This document shows positions 24,323-37,620 of a DNA stretch of 60,000 bases, piece by piece. The DNA is taken from assembly GCA_002633005.1 (NCBI GenBank), contig NMRA01000554.1, positions 126,001 through 186,000 on the forward strand, given 5' to 3'. The position numbers and the translations under genes were made by a program. The number at the start of each line of letters is the position of its first letter. The stretch's first letter is position 1. Under the pieces are notes generated by a model that was not told where the DNA came from, ran no database searches, and worked only from the letters and a program-made list of their open reading frames with translations. The stretch comes from Phoronis australis (taxonomy: Eukaryota; Phoronida; Phoronidae).

Positions 24323-26757
24323 CATCTCCAAAACAACTATTTTTTAGTTTGTGAATGACTTGTGCACTTTTTTGCAGATGGAACTTCAAATACATTACAG
24401 TTACGTGTCTAATGTACACAAAAACATATGTGTAGGAATATTTTAATAATTGAAGTACAATCAAAACGTGTCATAAGACTTTTTAATACACATATATCCA
24501 ATATTTGTGCCAAGCTAAGTCACATCACAGTTCACTTTAAAGTACCCAGGTGCTGATTAATGAAAGTTATGCACTTGTCATCAAATAAGACATCTCGTTG
24601 GTTTATAAGTAATTTGTTAAGCAAGTTATCAACAATTTAGGTTAACTAAGAAGTTCATGAGGACAAATTTAGGAAAATGGGCCTATAATGCTGTCACTTT
24701 ATGACGTTTTTTACACTAAGAGTGAACAGGGACCCATGCCAAAACTTTCAACTCGCTCTAAGTCTTGGTTTAAACTGTGTAAAAACATATTTTTTGATAT
24801 TTTAGTAAAGCCCCGGGTGTACATTTGTTGGTGTATACCTGTGCCTTTGCCTGGTATCTTAAGGTGATTAAGGAACTGTTTATGATGTTTATAGCATTAC
24901 TTTATTTGCTAATGGTTACCTACTCTTGCATGCACAATTATTGTCTTGGTTTCATCACTTTGCCTTCAATATTTTATGTAAACATGGTGTTTTTCTTTTG
25001 ACAATGCTTTAAATTATCATTTCTTTTGTGAACTGAAATCTGTCTTGTCTTAAACTGAAATCCTGCTTTTATGTACAATGGATTAGATCTGACCCAATCA
25101 ATTGAAGATTTGACATGGCACTGTGCTTTTATTAGAGTTCCAAGTTACTGTCTAATTTTTTGTCACTGGATTTTGATATGTGTTAAAGCTATTTTGACTC
25201 TATTCTAGTCAACTAGTTTTATTTCTAATTTATTTTGTTATTGTTATACTTATTAGTTATCATAATTATGAACTAAGTAAAACTTAGTGTGCTGGATAGC
25301 TTTTGTGGTTGAGAAACGTATGTTTTTGTGCTGATTTCCTAATTGGCAGAAAATGGATTATACCATATTCTGATTGTATGTGGAAATTAAATGTCATAGT
25401 GGTAAATAACACTTTATTTTATACTTTTGTGTCGTGCAATTGAGGTTAAACATTTGTGTTAGCTGAATGTTCGTTATTTGAAAAATCATATCTTAAAATC
25501 TATAGAGGAAGCGAAGAAAATAAGCCGGGTCGATTAAGGTAATGGTCATGGATTTTTTTACCAACAACGCAGCTTTTTCGCATTGTATAATTAAATTTTA
25601 TCTTTATTTTTGATTGCCATAATCTTCGAAGTTTTTTACTACATTTTTATGTGCCAAAGGGCAAGGATTTCATATAAATTCGGCTGTGTCATTGCTAAAT
25701 TTTTATCGCCTAATGTCAGTCAGTGATCTCTCAATACTCTTTTTTCCGTGGGTAGATTTGCATGAAAATTGGCTCATTTATTATGTGCCCACATGTACAT
25801 AGGGGTTGCACGTTGCCGTCATGTCTGTCTGGGCGCCCAGGGTCTGCTGCTATATCTCTTCGCTTACAGGATCTCAATGAGATTTGGGAAAAGTGTTCCT
25901 ATGAAGTGGATGACAGTACGACCANCCCCCCCAGTGGAAATTTTAGTTTTTTACGTTTCCATCTGTATCTGTTCATGAAATTTGGCAAGTAAGTTTCTGT
26001 TTATGATTTTGTGATGTATTTGACATATTTTGCACCAAAGTCCTCGAAGGATCGTTATTGGCAAATATGTTCCTGAATTGAACACTGCTTCCGACATTGA
26101 TTTTTGGATGGGTGCGATTCCACTGTGCCCCCAAGTGGCACTATTAATAAACACCCCTAGAAGCATACTTTTTCCAGTGCAATCATGGGCACATTTCAAT
26201 GCTCTGCGTTTATCTTGTGACACTGTGAACGTGTTTCAGGTTTGTGGTAAACTTTCAAACAGCAGATACTAGCCAAAACTTGAAACATTTTACTAAGATA
26301 TTTTTGGTCATGTTAACAAGTTGTTGATAGGATGAACTAAATGTAACCTACTACATTTCATCCTATCTGCAAAAAGTCACATTTTAAACATGAAGCAGCT
26401 TGCAGTAGGAAATAAGTGTTCCAAGCAATTAGTGAATTCACAAAAATTGGCTATCAGAGGAATATGAACAATGGAATTGATTCAGATATTTATTTCTTGA
26501 GGAACCAAAAAGGTATATATTGATGGGTTGATCAAGGACACTTGAAAATTTATTTGGTGAAATGTAAATGTGCTTCTATTAGTAAGGTTGACGAGTACCT
26601 TCAGTGGGAGGTGTTTCTTCTCTTCAGATTCCTAAGTACAGCTTCTTAATGGTTTTGTTTATTATTTATGTTATGCGTAAGCTTTATTTGTAAAATCATA
26701 TCACTGAACTGTTTGTATATATTTGTTACGTGAGATACCAGTCTTCAATACGATAAG
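24323..26757 (+). other. Probable TMTC1 3' UTR or intergenic
   Basis: AT-rich sequence after the TMTC1 stop, interrupted by a copy of the modular repeat (25770-26220). The true transcript end cannot be told; an AATAAA lies at 26758, and an ATTAAA near 25387 is an alternative. Confidence 0.45.
25770..26220 (+). repeat. Modular dispersed repeat, copy B
   Basis: It begins TGTGCCCACATGTACATAGG and ends ATGCTCTGCGTTTATCTTG, matching the two ends of the copy at 4757-6260 but with fewer internal modules. It includes the single N at 25925. Confidence 0.8.
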
Positions 26758-26763
26758 AATAAA
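26758..26763 (+). promoter_or_regulatory. Candidate TMTC1 poly(A) signal AATAAA
   Basis: AATAAA followed within 30 bp by a T-rich stretch (TATGTTTTCTATT). Position is reasonable for the upstream gene but unproven. Confidence 0.4.
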
Positions 26764-27340
26764 CTGCTTTAACAAACTTCTATGTTTTCTATTACGGTAT
26801 TTGCAGTGGTGAATGAACTTCAACTGTACAGCGATACATTTAATCTGAATCTATTTTCCTGAGTTAAGCTACGAACTTCACTGTTCTTCAACGCAATAAA
26901 TTGCGTTAAAAGTAGGCATAGCCTAAAACTCAGGGTTTGGAATGACTAATGACAAAAAGAGGAGAACAGGCCTGTGTGGTAGAAATATTTTTGTGTTGTA
27001 AGATTTAACTGATACGTTTTTCCATAAAGTCAAAACAATGATAAAAGAGTAGAAAAGGGAGGAAACTGGAAATCAACATAAGAGGAAATTGAAAGTGAAG
27101 AAGAGGAGATCATCCTAAAACAGAAAATTCCAAGCCCTTGCAATCCATCCAGATAACTTCCCACTGTCAAATTAGTCTGCGCTCGTTCCTTTTTTGATAC
27201 GAGATTTCTGGGTTTACAAAGAACTACCTAAAATCACACAACGTGACAAACTAATTTGGAGTCTGCACCTTATTCACACATTGTTTTTTAAACCTAAAAA
27301 GGGGCTCATTTTCAAAAGGACGACTGGGTTAATAAGATCT
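26764..27340. other. Intergenic, nothing recognised
   Basis: AT-rich, including a purine-rich patch near 27040-27110. No repeat family or coding signal before the doubtful small ORF. Confidence 0.45.
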
Positions 27341-27343
27341 ATA

Positions 27344-28108
27344 ATGAACTGCCCTGAAAAAATCTGCAGTATGACTGACGAACATTTTGAGACCATCATT
27401 CGGTAAGTAGTCTCGATTAAAATTGCTTTGTTAGTAAGGTAGGTTTAGGCGCTTTAAGTTCTATTTCTCAGCCCAACCAACCATAAAATCTGTATGCTAT
27501 TCAAAACATTTTATTCCTAATCTGATAAAAGAAATAACTGTTCAATAGTGAAAACAAAAAATGCAACAAAGACCAGCATGTCTCACCAATAAAAAGTGGG
27601 AAAAACAACATTTTGACAACCAACCCATCTTAGAGGAGTGAGGGTAGGGTACAGGGATACTATCTTAATTAAAATATACTAAATACACAGTAAAAAGTAC
27701 TTGTGGCACAAAAACAGTGAGAAGCAAGCAAGGCTACCAATGTTCAGTGTATAATCTGCACTTAGTTCTATTTTCCTACTGGCTAATCTGTAAAAAGGAA
27801 CAGACCATATTTGGCAGTAAAGCAGCAACTAAAAGTTATTTAGCTAGAAATCTCAGTTTTGATGATCTGAAATAAATACAAGGAGGGACAAAATGAGCTG
27901 ACACATTTGTAGGATTAAATACTGAAGCCAAAAACAGTAAATAATGAAAAATGTATTATTTTCGAAATGTACATATAATGCCGTTTTGTTCTATTTCTTT
28001 TTCAGTCATCAAAATGAGCATTGGGCCTACATTGTTGAAAGGTCCATCAACAACAACAAATCCTGCAGAACGCTCTTTGTGTTACAATTATGGATTCTTT
28101 GTTCTTGA
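27344..28108 (+). CDS. Doubtful two-exon small ORF
   Basis: An open frame runs from about 27194; its first ATG is 27344. It reaches a strong donor (CGGTAAGT) at 27402. A strong acceptor (CTATTTCTTTTTCAG) lies at 28005, and the phases agree, giving 53 residues from ATG 27344, including TDEHFETIIR followed by HQNEHWAYIVERS and a hydrophobic end. An AATAAA follows at about 28156. I recognise no family. It may be a separate small gene, an untranslated alternative 3' part of the TMTC1 locus, or chance. Confidence 0.25.
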
Positions 28109-28205
28109 TAAACATTTCCACAATGCAGAAACAAATTGGCATTACGTGTACATTTTGGAAATAAACTGATTCTTTTGTTCCTTACTCTAGCTGTTATTAA
28201 ACCTA

Positions 28206-28235
28206 AAAATGCAACAAATCACTTTGTTGCATTTT
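28206..28235. repeat. Perfect 13-bp hairpin with TCAC loop
   Basis: AAAATGCAACAAA, TCAC, TTTGTTGCATTTT. It lies between the convergent TMTC1 side and the VWA gene's 3' end, so it may be transcribed in the 3' UTR of the minus-strand gene. Confidence 0.9.
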
Positions 28236-28312
28236 CAATTTCAAACTGTTATACAAATAATTCATCCTAAAGATGTTAGCAGTCAATAATTTGAAGTCAG
28301 AGCTTAAGTTCC

Positions 28313-28318
28313 AATAAA
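28313..28318 (+). promoter_or_regulatory. Candidate plus-strand poly(A) signal AATAAA
   Basis: AATAAA in CCAATAAAGCTTGCC, about 180 bp before the stop of the convergent VWA gene. Another AATAAA lies at about 28156. Either could end a plus-strand transcript. Confidence 0.3.
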
Positions 28319-28498
28319 GCTTGCCTCAGAAACCCTGATGCAATGGCAGGAAAACTGTTTACAGGCCATCACAAGGCTGAGTTCCTGAAGGTTGATTTTG
28401 GTGCACGGTTTAACTGAAGCAGGAGTACACAGAATAAATAAGGAATACATCCAGCTCTAAATATGTAAAGACAACAAGTGCATGCAATGCACAGGTGA

Positions 28499-31400
28499 TT
28501 ACTTCTTCTTACATTTAGCCAATGACTTGACCACCATACGTTTGGCCTGGTGATAGTCAACCTCTTGCTCAACATTCAAGTAATCAGTCGCAGTTGCTGA
28601 TGGGGGTGGAGGTGCACTCCCCATTCTACAAGACGCTGCTCCATACATTGACGCTGAATCACGACTACCACCACGCCTACCACTACCACTACCACCAAAA
28701 CCGAAAGGAATGCAGTCTGCTACAACAGAGTCCACTTGGTAAACGGGTGCTGCCGGTTTGAACTGTTGGCGAAGTTCTCCAAGGTTATTCGCTTTGGATA
28801 GGGTGACGGCTTTCTTGCTCGCTGGTGCCAAGGCTCCAGCCGATGACTGTAGAGACTTGGATTTTGCTCCTAGGAGAAATGAAATAAAAAAGATGCATGG
28901 CTGTCTTGTCCTGCCCATTTATGAGTATTGAGACCAATATGATATGCACCACACGTATCCAGATGCATCAGATAACAGAGCCACCTCCCAAAGCTTCTGA
29001 AGTAGGTACTGTAGAAATTGGCTTAGTTAAACAAAGTTGAGGCTCAAAATATCCGAAGGGAACACAATGAAAAGTCAAAAATATTTCAAATTTTATTGAA
29101 GCTGAAAAGCCAATGCAGGCACTGACTTAAAACCAGAAACTGCAAAAAAAAATTATTGTTTTGCTTGATCGTTCACAAAATTCTAGAAAATCTACAATTT
29201 TGCCGACGTTTTATCTCTGGAGATTAATTCCTCCAATAGTAAGTAGCCTACGATGATCGGATTGCAATCACTTCCTGTTGTTGTCCACATTTGTGGACAG
29301 CTGATGAAGATATACTGTCTCCAAATATTATTACTAAATAATGGTGTACTAAAGACAGTGATACACCAAGCTGTATATTTTTTCTTTGTACATTCAATGT
29401 TGTCAGCAGTTCAAATACAACAACAGGTATCAAATTATTTTGAGATCTTGCCATACATTTTGTAACCACTGACCTCGTACACTGTGGAGAATGTCCATAA
29501 TTTCTCAAAATATTGTCTGGTGGTAGCTATTTTATGGAGTATCAAAATTTATAACATTTATTTGATGTTGTGAATGAAGTCAAAAAATTTTCCTTTTTCC
29601 ATTATTTTTGTCCCAAATTCGTGACATTTTACTGTATCAATACCAAATAAATTCCTCATTGCACAAGCAGTTGAATTAATACATTGTCAGGCCATATGCT
29701 GCCTAGATCACATCATTAAATAGGAAATACTTGTCTGCTTGACAACAAAATTGATCGGAGAATCAGAAAAAAGAATGAGCCCATTATTGATCAGACCAAC
29801 AAGGTCATGAACAGAGACAAGGCAGGAAGTTGTTCAAAGTCTGAATAGCCCAACCTGTGCTCATCCTAGTAAGAATTATGCAACAATTCAAAACATTTAT
29901 ATGAATTCCAAATCCTATGAATTTATTCGGTGATAGTACTAAAGGTGTTTATTAGCTCTGAATTACGTTAATTGCATTACCTTTTTTCTTGAGTTTAGAG
30001 AAAACTTTAGCAGATATCTCATCCTCATTCACAACACCATCTGTAGCTAACATGAACTCGCTGTCTACTTCTTGTTGAACTTCGTCCATCAAAGCCGCAA
30101 GCGAAAGTTCTTCTTGAGCGCCACCTATTATCACCTGAGAAAAAAATGTGCACCTTCTCACCAAAGGCAGATTCATCCACTAAAAACGCAAGGCGAAGTA
30201 ATGTATCTTTTGAAGAACTGGAAATTTTTGTTTGGTTGATCATCAAAACTTCAAGCTCGTAATCTGATTAATAAAATTGAGCACAAAACTGAATATGGAA
30301 TAGCATCAAAATATATCATTTTGTTTTATTTATAATTACAATGGTTACGGTACAGAATGCCAGGTGAATGTCATGGTCCATGTAGCATTCAAGTAGTACT
30401 TTTATTCTGCTTCATTTAGTTTACAGCTGTAATGAAATGCCTGGTAAATGTTATGGTAAATGTTCAAAAATTTAAGGTATCAAAAAGCTTATCAATGCAC
30501 TAAACAGCTAAATGCTCAAAGCAATGCTACCACAACTCCCACTGACTTTGAGGCTAATCATAAACTAGTAACTCCACATTGTGTCACTCACGGAATCCGC
30601 TTACTTGCATTAGAATGGCCACCAGACTGCTTTGTACTCGTGCACCATGACCTGCCTATGTATAAACATTCAACAGGTCTTCAGCAATTTTGATTTGTCT
30701 GGTACTCCCAAGTCCAGAAATTAAAATATATCTTACAGTTTGGGCCCATGCTATCATCATGGTAAATGGTCTATACCAAATGTTTTGACACCGAAAATAG
30801 CAAAAAGTTGGGTATTTATGACTTAACTAAAGTATGATTGTTAACACATGATCTTGCTTTTCCTGTAGTCATTGCTGCAGCTGCACAATTACTGTAGTTT
30901 TCAACAAACTGGGCGTCTGTGGGATAACATCCAACAATAAAACATTAGACGTGTCACCACACGTATTTCCACCCTTCCTCATGGTCCATCACCTTGCTCA
31001 GAAGACTGGCTGAAGTAAGGGGAACATACTGTCCACCCGTGCTGTAGGCGAACGAAACAAATACGTCTTTGTAGGGTACGATGCTTGGCTCACATCCCAC
31101 CACGTACAGAGTAATACCTTCGGCTGCCATGTCATTAACTAGAGCAACAGGGTCCAGCAACTCCGGGCATCCTGTATAAGAAATTGTATTTATGTACGAG
31201 GGCAATTCCAGTGAAAAGGTCAACCAAGAGATAAAAAATTAAAATTGTGGCTAGATTAACATTTCTGGTGTCATCTGAAACTCGGGGATTTTATTTGAAT
31301 TTCCTATAGCTTTAGATTTTTTCCCAAACAGACCCATTTTTGGAGGTCACTTGACCCTAAAAAGTTACCCCATTTTTTAGTTCAATCACATGAAGCGTAA

Positions 31401-34400
31401 AGTTCCTAAAAAATATCATTTGACCACTAACGCATCATCAACCTCTTGGGGTCAAAGCCGGGTCAACTCCTGGATATCGTGGTGCCATACGTCCGTCACA
31501 AAAAAGTTCTAAAAAGTTTTGTCACCTCAAAAGTTTTCAATAAGAATTAAAATTATTCAAGGTTCTCTTTTAACTTGTTTCTCAATGTTATTGACCAAAA
31601 TTTTAGATCCCTGGGATAATTCATTACGTCAGAAATCGCGTGACAGACATACAGAAAATTTGTACATCCGTCATGTATGTACGTCACACCCATGAAATTA
31701 CCGATTTTTTTAGCCAATAAAAATAAACTTAGATCTTATTTTTACTTTCCAAACTTGCAGGAGATGGAATTTATCTCACACCTAATAACTTAAAAAGATT
31801 AAGTATTACAAAGACAGCCATAAAATCAAGTACAGAAATTGCCCTGGTTTGGAACTAGATGCATTGGACATTTTCACTTTCAAAGTACTTGCTGAGAAGT
31901 TTTCTTCACGGTGTCAACATGTTATTCTTAGGAGAATTCAACATGTTAAAATTTGACAGTTGGACCATATCATAGAATGTAAATAAAACAAAATCGTAAT
32001 TTAATGAACTATTGTTTTTGTGTTAGTGCCCCATATTTGTAAAAGTTTTGGGAAAACCGTTTTCAGCAGTGACTGCTGAAGCAAAAAGTATCATATAAAA
32101 GAATTCCATGGGTGCTCTGGAGTTTAAATAATAAGAGACCCAAAGGAAGTCCATGTCAAGTTGCTGTGCTGCTGGAATCATCCTGTTATTTTTGCTCTGA
32201 TTCACTGTGCTGTTTTTAGTTGAAAAAGCCGATGCTAGGCATTTATAAGAAGTGGCAGCCTGTGACCTACTTTATTAAGTAAGCACTTTTTGTCACACCG
32301 TGACTGTAGTAGCTCTTGTGTTTTTCATTGTCTTGAGGGGCCTGAAGGAAACAGCTTCATACCAAATGATTAAGTCATCTCATTTTGCAAATTTTTGGCA
32401 AAACAAGAACCTTGATCTTGCAATCTTTTTAAGAAATATCAAGTCTTTTTCTGCTGAGCTTCGAGTAGAAAAAAGTGGGAATTGTCGATGACCGGAAGCA
32501 ACTGGGAGAGGAACAAACATTTGTTGGAAAGTTCTCTGAAACTCAATAAAATGCCATCATGGATCAAGAAATTTATAATTGCATATGCGTAAACCGTAAT
32601 GCGACCTTAGTTTAATGCCTGTTTCAAAATTGAAAGGAAGACAGTATTGGATTAAAAAGCAAGTGAAACACTAATCAAGCTTATCACTAAGGACCAGCAT
32701 TTGACAATTTTATTAGCTCCTCATATTATTAAACCCTGATCCTAAATTTAATGTAATCTAATGTCTGCAATACAGCATCAATGTTTTTAATCAAAATTCA
32801 AATTCCACACTGCAATGCTGTGAACTAAACCGTGCTGAACCGATTGCTTGCTTCTTAGTTTGCTTAAGAAGATACTGAAGTCCTGTTACTAATACTTTTA
32901 AAACAGCACCTTTATTATTAACATGGGCATGCACCAAAACTATCAGCAACATGGCCCAGCCAAGTCTATACAAGCTTAGAGCAAGTCCTAATATACTATT
33001 TTTAAAAAAATATTAAAATGCATATTGTTTCAAGATCTTGGCCACAACAAACAATTTTTAAAATATATCAAAATACTAGAAATTCAGAGTGTATGTCCGT
33101 CACACTAACTCACCTTACATAGAGTTGTGTAACAAAAATGTCTTAGAAGATATCATCAAAAATAGTATGTTGTACTCTACAAATATTCCACTAAATCATC
33201 ATATAAAAGATAAATTGTTATTGTATGCAACTCACTGAAAATTAATGTTAAAAATGTTTTTTCAAAAATTCAAACTCTTTGCATACATCTGTGACACCGA
33301 CTGAAAGGCAACTTCCTCAGTCACATAAAAAGATAGGGGAAAAGTTTATACATGCTTTGAAAGCTATAAGTGAGACCTAACAAATGCTGCATTAATTCTT
33401 TTCTAGGATGAAAACTTTTTTCACAATTGGTCAAAATGTTCTCTGATTGTATGTCCGGAATTGCCCATGATCTTTACTTCTCTCTTAATCATTCTTCTTT
33501 TTTATCAATCATAACAAATTCTGAATCCAAGAAGGTGGACTAAAAAAATCCCACGGTGTCAAGTTTCAATGAAATCTGTCAATTGCATTTTTAGGTATCA
33601 GCTGAAAACACTCTTCCCCCAAACAACACTTCAAAAGCCGACGTTGAAAACAAAATGGCTACTGGGAGATGGTACAGTAGTCGAATCTACCCAAAACTTT
33701 AATCACGCCCGCGCATTGGTACCACATACCTTTGTGTCAAGTTTCATTGAAATCTATCAACCTGTTTTCTAGATATCATCTGGGAACACTCTTCCCCAGA
33801 AAAAGTCGTGCCCCTCTAACCGCAGAGAGCACAGCAGATTGAAAAGTGGCATGAGCCGTTATAGAGTTGTCCCACACCCTTGCGCCAAATTTGATCAAAA
33901 TCCAACCAGGTGTTTTTGAGATACTGAGTGGAAACCTGGACAACCGGATGCCTGGACAAACTGAAGACAATATGTGACATATAAATGTGGGCATATATAA
34001 ATGAGACCTGGTTTCCTAGAATTGCCATTTAAGAGTATAACTGAAAAACGAAGTCCTCAAATATTTAGGCTTTTCAGAAATTCTTGTTAAATGCACAAAA
34101 TGACCTCTTTAAAAATGAGAGTTTAAACTTATGTGACAATAAACTGTTGTTGGACATTTTAAGGCTTGAATTAAAGTTTTCCAATCATCTAGGTTTCAGA
34201 AAATACTATGGGTTGAAAAACATGATAAGTGTAAATGGACTTCACGAAGGCCGGCAATTGCCTTAAAAATTATTTGATGAAAGTGAAGTTCTTTTAAAAT
34301 TACCTCAGGTAGAGTGGGCATTCACACATACTGACCGTTAGGAAAGCCGTCCCCAGAGCAGTTCACGCCATGCGGAGGGGCATCAGCCACCAGAACACAG

Positions 34401-36836
34401 ATCTTCGTTGAGTTTTGTCTCCAAGACAACTTGAGGACTTGATGGAAAGCATCTGCAATAGCTTCAGGGGTATCGCCACCTATCAACACAAGCAGAAACT
34501 ACTCTGTCAAATAATGCACATCATAAATAATCATTTTGTAAAAGAGGTTTTAAGTAATTGTTTTGACGTACCATAGTGTGATTAACCAAACCGGGTCGCT
34601 TTCCATAATGTAAAACACTCTCAAGAGGCTGCAACAAGAAATCTTAGCCTCTTTAATGAAAATAGTGTGTTCACTTAAAACCTAATTTATCTCCCAAAAA
34701 TCAAACGTTCTTGCCGTACTGACCAATCATTTCAGTGGCAGTCATTTTGCTAGTCCGCGCAAGAAAAGTTGTAAAACATCACAAAACACTACTCTACAGT
34801 TACGTGATTTTGTGTGATCTCGCTAAACGCGCACAGACAACAGCTTACAGAACACATCCTCGCTCAGCTTTGATTATTACGTATGCAAATGAGTTGAAAG
34901 ATAATCAGAACTATGAATTTTTGTTATACTGCATACAATCATAGACACTAGCATAAATGATATGCAGCTTCCTGATACATTACATACTCGCACCTGAAGC
35001 CACATTTTATTCTAGTTTAACTGAAGGGCCGGATCCAGGATTTTATAAAAGGGAGGTCGGATCACGGATTCTTTGAAAGGAGGGGTCCAAGTCAACAATT
35101 TGAAAATTCTAGATTTGATATCATTAACAAATTAAAAAATAAAAGGAGGGTACGGACCCCCTTGACCTACCCTGGAACCGCCTATATGTACACATATGTT
35201 TTGGATGTAAACGCATCCACATTCAGAACTTAAATGGGTACAATCAAATATTTGGCACTACGTCTCAACTGGCAACTATGAATGCTTCTTATCCGATGAG
35301 AATACTTTAGCCATTTCCTATAGCACAGGACTTTTATGTGGCATTTCTTTTGTTTGAGATAAGGAAACCGAGATAGGTGTCGGTCATAACAGCTGCCTAC
35401 CCATATTTTTGCTGCCCATTTTAGACACCGCAGAGTACAAAAACTAAATCTGCCATTAAAAATCAAATTTTTTATTGCTTGAACAGCAAAAATCGGTCGA
35501 GTACAACAGAAGAAAAGAGAAACACAGCACATTGCAACTGGTGTTTCTTTGATGATGGTCCCAATCTGTATTGTGCAACTGACCTGAGCAACACAACTGG
35601 GCCTCGACTCGCATACACCACTGCTAATCAGAGTGATTTCAGTACTTATCTTTCTTACGATTGTTATACCTATAACTGTTTGATTTAATTGTACTTGTCA
35701 CTACAATAAATAAATACTAATACTAAATACTAATACTACAACATAATCCATGTGGTAGAAATGCAAAGGTAAGCATTGTTAATAAGCTATCATCATCAAT
35801 GGTACAACCTCCAGCAGCTGAGCTGTTGTCCAAAGCCTTCTTCATTTTCCCAATAGATGGAGTGAAGTCCTGAACACGCGTGACGAAGGTCGAATCTTGC
35901 GGAGGGTGATCCCGGTACTCCACTAACGCCATGTGCACATCGCATTTCTCAGAGGAAACAATCTCTTCAACAATTTTCCGAATGTTCTGAAATAACATGA
36001 TCTCATTAGGACAAACAATGAGGTTTGAGGCTTGTTTATCATTGTCTTTTAGGCTGGTTATAATTCAGAAATCTGACTATGAATATCCAAAAGTTGATTT
36101 TTTGTCTTAAGCATTTCTTAAAACATTAAATGTCCTCTGTCTAGTAGAGTAGGCTTCGGATTTCTGTCTTTGACTCTCAAGTTGTAGACAGATTTTCTGA
36201 CTCTCTTCTTTGGCCTGTCTTCATGAGACAGGTCAAGTCATCCATAGACTGAAAGTCAAAAGCCAATAACAATCCTTTGATAAAAAGCACTAGCCAGTTT
36301 GTTTCTTTCATCTCAAAAATAAAGACTCTGTGTGATAGTCACATGGTTACAGCCATTACAAGCTGACCCTGCAATTAATAACAACATATTGTGTTCAACA
36401 AAGGAGCCAGTCTGTTTTCAACTGTCACATCGAAATAATAAACTACACATGAGTCCAGTCTTCAGCAATGACCATGTGTCTCAGTTCTGAACCCTACTTC
36501 TCAATAACCTGAGTAATGCAAAAGTTTTGACCAATTTTTTAGCAGTAAGCTGTCACAAAAGTTTGCATATCTGATACTGAAAATTGCCAAGGACAAATGG
36601 AATGACATAAGCATATCTATAGCTGGTCTATAAGCAGAGAATGGTAAAGAAACAAATAAATGCACCTGTTGTGCATGGTGAATGAACTTGCCCATACTGC
36701 CAGTGCAGTCCATGGCAAAGGCAAGATCAAGAACGCTGGAATCATGTGACTTCACTTTGGGTGGCATCTGTTCGTCTTCCACAGTGGGCTGAGACAAAAT
36801 ATTGCCTGTTTCAGTAGAATGTAGTTCACCACTCAT
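28499..36836 (-). CDS. VWA-domain protein, vwkA-like but without the alpha-kinase
   Basis: Six minus-strand exons, in transcript order: 36836-36666, 35986-35809, 34479-34336, 31171-30993, 30134-29981, 28869-28499. Junctions are consensus and phases agree; the total is 1197 nt (398 codons plus stop). A von Willebrand A domain spans about residues 36-240. Its MIDAS is visible as DCTGSMG (D43, T45, S47), GGDTPE (T120) and ADAPPHG (D149). EYRDHPP and LKLSWR are also typical of the VWA domain of Dictyostelium vwkA and of metazoan relatives. After residue 225 come an acidic helix (LMDEVQQEVDSE), a lysine-rich stretch, then a Gly/Ser/Arg-rich and Pro-rich tail (FGFGGSGSGRRGG, PPPPS) ending in a Lys-rich C-terminus. 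I see no alpha-kinase. No signal peptide or membrane segment is visible, so an intracellular metal-dependent binding protein is likely. ATG 36836 opens within an exon whose acceptor lies at 36873; a further 5' exon is possible. Function unknown. Confidence 0.85.
31240..33550. other. VWA-gene intron, nothing recognised
   Basis: AT-rich sequence with no supported exon. The open frames 32023-32205, 32300-32491 and 32791-32973 lack splice and family support. Confidence 0.5.
33555..34003 (-). repeat. Modular dispersed repeat, copy C (inverted)
   Basis: Read on the minus strand it starts near 34003 with a palindromic ATAT-rich CCCACATTTATATGTC block and continues through GTTGTCCAGG, ATCTCAAAAACACC and CCACTTTTCAATCTG, the same order as the 45151 copy. 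Internally TGTCAAGTTTCA occurs twice about 175 bp apart. Confidence 0.75.
35021..35186. mobile_element. Short DNA-transposon-like element, GGATCCAGG ends
   Basis: AGGGCCGGATCCAGGATTTT at the left is inverted imperfectly at the right as CCTGGAACCGCC. Interior is G-rich (GGGAGGTCGG, GGAGGGTACGG). About 165 bp; no coding capacity. Confidence 0.6.
35700..35745. repeat. TACTAATA-rich short repeat
   Basis: Repeats of AATACTAATACTA next to AAATAAATA, beside a VWA-gene exon boundary (35809). Confidence 0.8.
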
Positions 36837-36989
36837 TGTTGGGTAAAAGAAATACCCAATAGCTTTAAACAGCTGAAACAACGAAACAAGCATATTTGAG
36901 AAAATGACTGTTGTCATTACAAAACACACACTAGGATAAGTACATCAGTCTCTCTTAAGACTATCATATGTGTGGTTAATGCTAAAAGG

Positions 36990-37130
36990 TGTTTACATTA
37001 CAGGTGGCCTGATGCCTTCTGCGGTGCATCAGGAGTGCTTAAACCACACAGTTGGGCCCATTGCACTAAGCACCTGATTAAGACTCAAGGGGGTTCCTCA
37101 GCATGAGGTTCCTTGTGAGTAAAATATTCT
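36990..37130. repeat. Possible dispersed repeat shared with 3775-3900
   Basis: Both contain ACAGGTGGYCTG followed by a GGGCC(C)ATTGCACT block and a CACCT(A/G)-type segment in the same order. Similarity is patchy. Confidence 0.3.
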
Positions 37131-37489
37131 AATCTTCCATTTTTTCAGGAATTTAGAAACGCTGTGTACTTGCACGATCTGACGATGTTTACCAGGCAAG
37201 TGGTATGTGTGTCCATCTAGCTGAAGATTGCAAAAACCTTGATAAACACCACAGATTTTCACTTTATGTCAGGGAGTCTCAGCTTCCAAGATACACATAA
37301 GACAGTTTGACAGAACAGGTCACATCACTACCCCATCTTGCATGTTGAATGACTGAAGAGGTCTTATAATTTCACATGAAGTTTTTTAACTAATTCGCTT
37401 TAACTATCACAATTATGCTATACTCACTTTGTCGAAAGGACTGGAAATAATTCTACCTAATGAAGCACTTATCAAGAGACAAAGATTAG

Positions 37490-37620
37490 AATATATTTGG
37501 AATGGTCATGGACAGCACCCCATGCATAGGGGCAGGGGAGGGGGCAACTAGTATAGCCCCCAATATTTCAGTACTGTACTGCCCATGATGGTAAGATGAT
37601 GAACAATGATAAGCTGCAAA
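37490..37620. mobile_element. Degenerate G-rich repeat, copy 2
   Basis: GGGGCAGGGGAGGGGGC followed by TATAGCCCCCAATATTTCAG and TACTGCCCATGATGG mirrors 13613-13700 in the same orientation. Confidence 0.5.

Noticed and set aside
27951-28169. 72-residue open frame
   Set aside because: It uses a different frame from the spliced reading across the strong acceptor at 28005 and starts upstream of that acceptor.
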